This document shows, one piece after another, positions 58,731 to 64,000 of a stretch of DNA of 64,000 bases. This stretch comes from Lactarius indigo (taxonomy: Eukaryota; Basidiomycota; Agaricomycetes; Russulales; Russulaceae). A program made the translations under genes and the position numbers. The DNA is taken from assembly GCA_025766275.1 (NCBI GenBank), contig JAFKAC010000051.1, forward strand, positions 310,001 to 374,000, read 5' to 3'. The notes under the pieces were generated by a model that had not been told where the DNA came from, made no database searches, and was given only the letters and a program-made list of their open reading frames with translations. Position 1 is the stretch's first letter; every line of letters starts with the position of its first letter.

Positions 58731-60374
58731 TCATTGGACGAGGACGGGATCGATGAAGTTCTGTGATGCTCCGGAGTCGAGCAACGCCTGTACTTTGTCT
58801 TTCTCCTCGATGTCGATTGGTATGGTGAGTGTGGTACCATCATCTGATGAGAGTACGTTAATCACGGCCGTGTCGTCCCCGTCCAGGTCGTCGTCGTCGT
58901 CGAGCCCAACTTCGACGAGCATCTGCGAGATCATTTGTTTTCGATCGGCGCCGGACAACCCCAATAATCCGGAAATTAACGTCTGCTTGTCTAATACCGG
59001 TGCGGGGGTCGTTGCCGGCTGTTGTATTGGCGTCGTGACAACTTCGTTTATGCGATTAGGGCTGGTCCGCTTTTTTGGGCAATCGCGTGAAAGGTGTCCC
59101 GATTGCTTGCAGCGAAAGCAAAGGCCTTCCTTTCTACAACGCTCCCATTCCGCCTGTTCCTGAGGAGTATGTTGTCGCAGGGTAAACGTATTGACGGCGT
59201 CAACATCCATCAGTACAACGTCGTTTCTGGTGATTGGTTGCAGTGCTGGTGGTTTTGGGGGTGGTATCGCCCCTTTTCCCAGCGCGGCCACGCAGTTGGT
59301 GATGGTGCGGAATCGCTGTGTCTCTTCTCGGGTTGCGACCTTCCAGTCGTCCATCGTGACCGGCATGACTCCCCTTTTTAGGCATGCGACGAGTAGTCCC
59401 TTCTTCAATCCTTGTCTAAACAAGTCGACCGTGCTGATGGCTGTCATGTCCCATCCCGCTGCATCGGCGAGCTGCTCGAACCGAGCTATATATTCGTCGA
59501 TGGCATCGCCGGTAATCGTGAGGGCGGTTAGTTTGGCGTACGCATTCTGTTTACTAAGCGTATTGGTCCAGGCGTTTTTAAAGTCAACGATAAACTCGTT
59601 CCACAATCGTTCATCGGTTTCGGCAATAGGGTGAGTGGCGTGGTTTATTTTCTCGTCGAGTTTCCTATCCTGAGTCTGGTTCCAATTTTCTACGTCAGGT
59701 CCGCGTATCAGAGTCAGAGCCAAGGCAACTCGTTGGTACGGTGAGACCATTCGTTCATTCGTTCGATTCACACGTCGGTATTGGTTGAATTCGTGCAGAA
59801 ACTGAGCGCTTTTCGCTCTGTCTCCATTGAAATACGTAGGTGCCCCCCCCTGGAGGGGTCCGTTAGTCGGTACCGATGCAGGTGTGCTGCTAGGTCCGCT
59901 GGCCATTGGAGTAGGTGGGATCGTTGTCGGGAACGGGAGTGGTGTAAATGGTGGAGGGTGTTGTGGTGAGCGCCTCTTTCCTTTTCGCTTTAATGCTGCA
60001 ACGGCTAATCGATGTGTGTTCCAGTCGTAAGTCGGAGTAGTCTGGGTGTCGGGCCTAATACGTAGTCCCCAATCGTGTGGTCGTTCAACTCTGGCGCTGT
60101 TATATGTTGCCCAGCCTGGGTAATCGAGTAGTACTTCGTACCACACGTTTTCGTTTTCGAAGTATTCAACATCAAGACTCGGGTCCGGTGTTCGTTGGAG
60201 CATGTATCCTCGGTGGTGTTCCCACACAAGGTCCTTTACAGCGAGGTCGGTGAGGTTGGGTGCTGTCCGCCTAAGTACTAGTCGTTTTTCGGTGCTGTTG
60301 GTTGGGTTGTTGGCCGGTTCTATGTATGCAAACTGTCCGTCGGGTGCGTCTGCCAGTTCGTGTTCGTACGACAC
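58731..60374 (-). CDS. gag: Gypsy-2 Gag plus first half of protease
   Basis: 547 residues, ATG at 60,372-60,374. It includes capsid-like sequence (TYFNGDRAKSAQFLHEFN, IDEYIARFEQLADAAGWD), a zinc knuckle CFRCKQSGHLSRDC near 59,085-59,126, and the protease active site LLDSGASQNFIDP at about 58,755-58,785. It stops with TGA at 58,731-58,733, followed by C. Gag forms the particle and binds RNA. The stop falls inside the protease fold, about 12 residues after the catalytic Asp, and the next codons continue the fold in the same frame. Confidence 0.92.
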   Translation of the reverse strand: MSYEHELADAPDGQFAYIEPANNPTNSTEKRLVLRRTAPNLTDLAVKDLVWEHHRGYMLQRTPDPSLDVEYFENENVWYEVLLDYPGWATYNSARVERPHDWGLRIRPDTQTTPTYDWNTHRLAVAALKRKGKRRSPQHPPPFTPLPFPTTIPPTPMASGPSSTPASVPTNGPLQGGAPTYFNGDRAKSAQFLHEFNQYRRVNRTNERMVSPYQRVALALTLIRGPDVENWNQTQDRKLDEKINHATHPIAETDERLWNEFIVDFKNAWTNTLSKQNAYAKLTALTITGDAIDEYIARFEQLADAAGWDMTAISTVDLFRQGLKKGLLVACLKRGVMPVTMDDWKVATREETQRFRTITNCVAALGKGAIPPPKPPALQPITRNDVVLMDVDAVNTFTLRQHTPQEQAEWERCRKEGLCFRCKQSGHLSRDCPKKRTSPNRINEVVTTPIQQPATTPAPVLDKQTLISGLLGLSGADRKQMISQMLVEVGLDDDDDLDGDDTAVINVLSSDDGTTLTIPIDIEEKDKVQALLDSGASQNFIDPVLVQ

Positions 60375-60408
60375 TTGTGCGCTGTGTCGTCTAGCGATAG
60401 AGTATGAG

Positions 60409-60418
60409 GTCTACTCTT
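60409..60418 (-). promoter_or_regulatory. Gypsy-2 self-priming primer-binding site
   Basis: On the minus strand AAGAGTAGAC, one base after the 5' LTR. It is the reverse complement of GTCTACTCTT inside the LTR (plus coordinates 60,551-60,560), about 30 bases after the TATA-like gtataaag (60,588-60,595). Same design as gypsy-1 with unrelated sequence. Confidence 0.72.
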
Positions 60419-60419
60419 A

Positions 60420-60762
60420 TGTCACGGTTCCAGCAGACCGTTCCGTGATGAGAGCGAAGTCGAAGACTTGTGTGTTCCACAAGTAGAGGATATGCTGCTT
60501 GGAGTACTCGGAGAGCACGCAAAGGAGAGGGTAAACACTGGATTCAAACGAAGAGTAGACAAGGTACATGCTACTCTATGACTACCTCTTTATACTCGTA
60601 CAGACTAGGGGTTTTCGGGACTGTTTTCTGGTTATTCACGAACTACAGATGAGCTGGCAAAAGGACATCATACGTGGCAGAGACAGCTGGCAAGAAGTAC
60701 ATGCGTTGGCAATCGATTTGACGTGGCAGGGTCCGTGACCGTGATGTCACGTGGGCGTGACA
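60420..60762 (-). repeat. Gypsy-2 5' LTR (right)
   Basis: 343 bp. It contains an inverted repeat AGAGTAG / CTACTCT (60,552-60,558 and 60,571-60,577) around the predicted transcript start. Confidence 0.95.
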
Positions 60763-61173
60763 CCCGCGGTGTTTAATACAAAAGAAAAACATACATGGTG
60801 TAGGTACAGCAACGGACTCTCAATACTGCAACAGACTTCATACTGACAACAACTGAAGACGCCAATGCATCGAGCAAGCGCGCAAGCTTATGTTTGAGAA
60901 GGGGCTGGCAATACCAAGCAGGCAAGTTCAACAGCGTCTAGGGGGTCATTCCAGGGTGCCTACCAGAGTCGGTATCCACCTACTGGCATCAAAACTTACT
61001 GACGTGTTCACCAGAACGCATTCTCAGATGTACTCTCAAAGGTAGGACAAGATTACCACAATATTTTCGTTGTGGACCTCCTCCACGAGTTTGAGATCGG
61101 CATCTGGAAGTCAGTGCTCACGCACTTGATCCGGATGCTCTATGCAATCCCGGGCGTGGGTCGAGATCGCATA

Positions 61174-61281
61174 CACTGTGGGCATTTCACAATGTAATCC
61201 AATTCAGTCGGCTATTTCACGAAATCTGATTGGTCAGATTTTTGCAACTGAATTAGATTACATTGTAAAATGCCCACAGTG
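61174..61281. mobile_element. 108-bp inverted-repeat element (MITE) in the Plavaka-type gene
   Basis: The ends are inverted copies of CACTGTGGGCATTTYACAAT, extending over about 34 bp with few mismatches and flanked by ATA on each side. Removing it with one ATA restores the reading VGRDRIAILDG. The 3-bp duplication and the size suggest a PIF/Harbinger-type MITE; the family is inference. Confidence 0.82.
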
Positions 61282-63333
61282 ATAGCAATCCTAGACGGCA
61301 GGTAAGCCCGTCTCATAACTACACACGGTGGCAAGTGCTAGTACTTGATCTAGATTCCATAGTGTCCCAACTTTCAGTCGCGATACAATCCGCAAGTTTC
61401 CTGGAAATGTCTCAGGATTGAGCAAACTAGCTGCTCGAGACTACGAGGATATTTTACAGGTGCGTGTCCCCCGATTGCACTACAACACTACAGTCAGTGA
61501 CCCATTAGCATATTGACGATCAGTGCGCGATTCCCGTCTTTGGCGGGCTATTTCAGGAGGAGGACAACAGGAGCATCAGCGAGCTCCTGTTTCTGCTTGC
61601 TACTTGGCACGCCTACGCTAAACTGCGTCTCCATACTGACACAACATTGGAGATGTTTGAGACGGTCGGTGCTACCCTCTGTCAGGCACTAAGGTACTTC
61701 GCGACTGTAACCTGCCCCTGGTATACGACAAAAGAACTCCCACGAGAAGCTAATGCACGTGCCACACGACAGCAAGACCGAGCAAGGCACAACAACGCCC
61801 TGGGGACAAGCCAAAGAGGGACTGCCAAGGCCAAACGATTCAATATGTCCACTTTCAAGCTTCACTGTATACCAGACTATGTGCCCACAATCCGGAAATA
61901 TGGAACTACGGATTCGTACAGTACTCAAACGGTAAGCTTAGTCCTCCATGTCCCCCAGTTTCCCAGCCCCGCTGATCACTACAGAGTGAGCTTGCGCACC
62001 GCCTTTCCAAGATGTGGTATAGGTCATCGAACAAGAACCGTGGCTTTGTTGGCCAGATTACTAGCAAGGAGAGCCGCACGCGGTTCTACACTGCAATGCT
62101 GGCAGAACTGAAAAATGGACAGAGCCCACCCAACTCCGAAACAAGACCTCTGGGTCCACAGCCACACCCCGAAGTCAGAGACGATGCGCCGAGTAATCCA
62201 AGCGAACGGTATTGGATGTCCAAGTCCTCTGCAACCTTCAGAGACCTCACCCAATGGCTGGTTGATAACCGCGATGATCCCGCCCTTCGCGTGGGTCTAT
62301 GCCCTTTTCTGTTGTTGCCTAAAACTAACACAGGTATTCAAATAGGAATTTCGACCTCGCTTGATTGATCACTTATACTTGCGAATCAAACGGCAGCCAT
62401 ATGATGGAGATGAACACTCATTCTCTGATCGACAATGCGACAACGTAGTTATCGAGAAGAATCGACTGTATGAACACAAGACCATCCGGTTCAGATCCAC
62501 AACATATGATGCACATAGAATGGAGGAGTCTGCTAATCCCCGTACACACGCAGATGTTCTTGTCTTGTCACACGAAGATGGCGGTGAAGGGCAGCCGGCA
62601 TTCCCATATTGGCATGCAAGAATCGTTGGGATCTACCGCTTCATGGTGCGGGAGAGGATTGAAGAGGGGGCAGGACTTAGCCCTGCCTCGCAGATGGATG
62701 TCCTCTTTGTTCGTTGGTTTGGACTCGACTCACCTGATGGGCAGAGTGGTTGGGGCGCACGGCAGTTGCACAAAGTCGGCTTTCTGCCCGACACTAACCT
62801 ACATGGACCTGCTTTTGGTTTCCTAGATCCAAATGAAGTCATAAGGATGGTACATTTAATCCCGGACTTTGCTTCTGTTCGTACAAAAGAACTATTGACT
62901 GGACCATCCATCGCCATGCGTGACCCCCATCCAGACGGGGAGTACCCTGTGTATTACGTTGCCATGTACGTGCCATGTATTTCTTACTGCGCCATCTCAA
63001 ACCTTCTCTAGGTTTTCAGACCAAGACCTCTTCATGCGCTACCGCGGAGGGGGGGTCGGACATCTGGCGACCCGACAGAGCAATGAAGTATTGCTCACTG
63101 ACAAGCATACGCAAATGTCGCTGGGGGAGAACCAAGACGCTAGTGAAAGCCTACTAACTGAGCCAATAGGAGATCAAAGTACTGACAGCGAAAGCGAGGA
63201 CGAGCTCGTTGACGAGGGACATGAAGACGAGCCTGAAGATGACGAACTTCTGGTCGGTGCTACAAATGATGCAGATCTTGTCACAGCAGCTGGGTTCGCA
63301 GTTTGTAGCGGTATGACTTATCGCGACAACTAG

Positions 63334-64000
63334 ACCAAGAGAAGGGTAAGTGAACTGAACTGGTGCACACCCAAGCCTAGCGCGGAGACAAGTCACGCGC
63401 CGAACGTACAGTCACTGCGGAGAGTATGCACACGTGAGGTCTTTATACAAGACCAAAGGCAAGGTGATCACGCAGTGGCACGCTGAGTGGAGAACCAAGA
63501 GGACAAGTTAACATTGGAGAGGTAAGGGAAGTACAAGAAAATACGCACCTGAGTGGAGAACCAAGAGGACAAGTTGGTTCTACTCAGGACGCTACATGAG
63601 GGTTTATATACTGTGCTGCGGCTGAGTTCGAATTACTATAGAACCTTGTTACTAAAGGTATGTGTAATAGTAATGAGTCAGACGCTGACGCGTCGTGTCT
63701 AATAATAGCCTTATCTATCGTGCTTACTGATGCACAGTCATTAATGCTGACAGAACAGTGACGTGTCCTTATCTATGAGTCACAACCCTATGACAATGTA
63801 GTCTAGAACTATCTAGAACCTTCCCTGCTTATCGTCCAATGAGAAACTATTGTACTAATGAGGAAGGTGACCTAAAGAGGCGACATCCAATAAGGAAGTT
63901 ACTATCTCAGGGTCACGTGCTTGTGGGTGCACATGTTGGCATCACGTGACTAACCATCTTATCATATCTAATGATAAGGACTTGGATGTTTGGCGCAACA
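63334..64000. other. Non-coding end of window, possible LTR fragment on the minus strand
   Basis: Two direct copies of ctgagtggagaaccaagagg (63,483 and 63,551) occur. The second forms a hairpin with ttggttctactcag at 63,574-63,587. Read on the minus strand, a TATA-like gtatataaaccc lies near 63,610 with the hairpin about 30 bases on, and the window ends at a minus-strand TGTTGCG. This could be an LTR cut by the window edge. No gene is seen. Confidence 0.3.

Larger units (their letters stand above)
53637..60762 (-). mobile_element. Full-length Ty3/gypsy chromovirus (gypsy-2)
   Basis: Two 343-bp LTRs differing at four bases, a 5-bp target duplication, a self-complementary primer-binding site, a polypurine tract, and two long open frames (gag with the first half of the protease; the rest of pol) on the minus strand in the same frame, separated only by one TGA. 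Apart from that stop no lesion is seen. The element is young and possibly competent if the stop can be read through. Confidence 0.93.
51890..63333 (+). pseudogene. Plavaka-type DNA transposase, interrupted by gypsy-2 and a MITE
   Basis: N-terminal C2HC finger CVCCGKAF...HVFQC (exon 51,890-52,126). Then RTVRMPRRFADYFP and the long exon 52,180-53,256, then 53,310-53,536 (KLMHAVWNLLLDDDFI, ITYSADYPEK), then 53,590-53,636 (VLLATIKNLG). Gypsy-2 enters in codons for CPRC. The reading resumes at 60,768 (CLIQKKN), continues with DLLHEFEIGIWKSV near 61,080, is broken by a MITE at 61,174-61,281, and goes on with CAIPVFGGLF, LHCIPDYVPTIRKYG and FMRYRGGGVGHLATR near 63,040, to an acidic tail and stop at 63,331-63,333. 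An in-frame TGA lies at 60,854-60,856. The family consists of fungal cut-and-paste transposases. The remaining frame is well kept, so disruption is recent. I found no terminal repeats. Confidence 0.8.

Noticed and set aside
1..64000. CRISPR arrays, rRNA genes, clear tRNA genes
   Set aside because: None seen. The short tandem repeats present are the heptad minisatellite and TE-related repeats.

Overview
The window looks like an accessory, transposon-rich region of an Agaricomycete (basidiomycete mushroom-type fungus). The grounds are: short (about 50 nt) introns in every gene; STAND/NLR genes with the fungal 'Goodbye' N-terminal domain; a DUF6698-type gene; Plavaka-type and hAT transposases of the kind common in Agaricomycetes; and two chromodomain-bearing Ty3/gypsy retrotransposons. 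I identified these families from protein motifs read by eye; no database search was run.

Layout. (1) Positions 1 to about 47,100 are a tandem array of three segmental units of about 10-11 kb (starts near 1, 28,885 and 38,987). Each holds one Goodbye-NACHT-ankyrin NLR gene plus several kb of conserved non-coding flank. Copy 1 (1,821-6,731) has a complete nine-exon reading frame of 1,493 residues. Copy 2 (30,545-35,423) has a single in-frame TGA inside the ankyrin domain. Copy 3 (41,112-46,048) is broken by many small indels, including one in the P-loop. (2) The downstream flank of unit 1 is split by a 17.9-kb hAT DNA transposon (10,712-28,594) with 22-bp terminal inverted repeats and an 8-bp target duplication. 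The uninterrupted site survives in unit 2 near 38,702. The hAT carries its transposase, a second acidic-protein gene and subterminal repeats, and has itself been invaded by a decayed gypsy chromovirus (17,206-25,041, target duplication GTGAG). (3) Unit 2 also carries a 669-bp TA-flanked non-autonomous element (37,109-37,777). (4) Positions 48,604-50,394 hold a minus-strand DUF6698-like gene. (5) Positions 51,890-63,333 hold a Plavaka-type transposase gene. It is interrupted by a structurally complete gypsy chromovirus (53,637-60,762, target duplication CCCGC, inserted in the CPRC motif) and by a 108-bp inverted-repeat element (61,174-61,281).

How the pieces relate. The NLR is built as an N-terminal signalling domain, a heptad linker, a NACHT nucleotide switch and an ankyrin recognition surface, the usual plan of fungal innate-immunity or non-self-recognition receptors. 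The three copies differ most in the linker (8, 6 and 1 heptads) and in the ankyrin loops. Nested insertions order the events: duplication of the NLR unit, then hAT insertion, then gypsy insertion into the hAT.

The observations I rate highest are: the NLR array with its variable heptad linker; a 25-nt microexon carrying the P-loop core; a three-part complementary motif (LTR palindrome plus primer-binding site) in both retrotransposons that indicates Tf1-type self-priming; a TGA codon splitting the protease of the intact element; a roughly 500-residue post-chromodomain extension ending in a zinc knuckle; and a recurring CpG-transition signature (CGA to TGA stops, LTR differences only at CpG).
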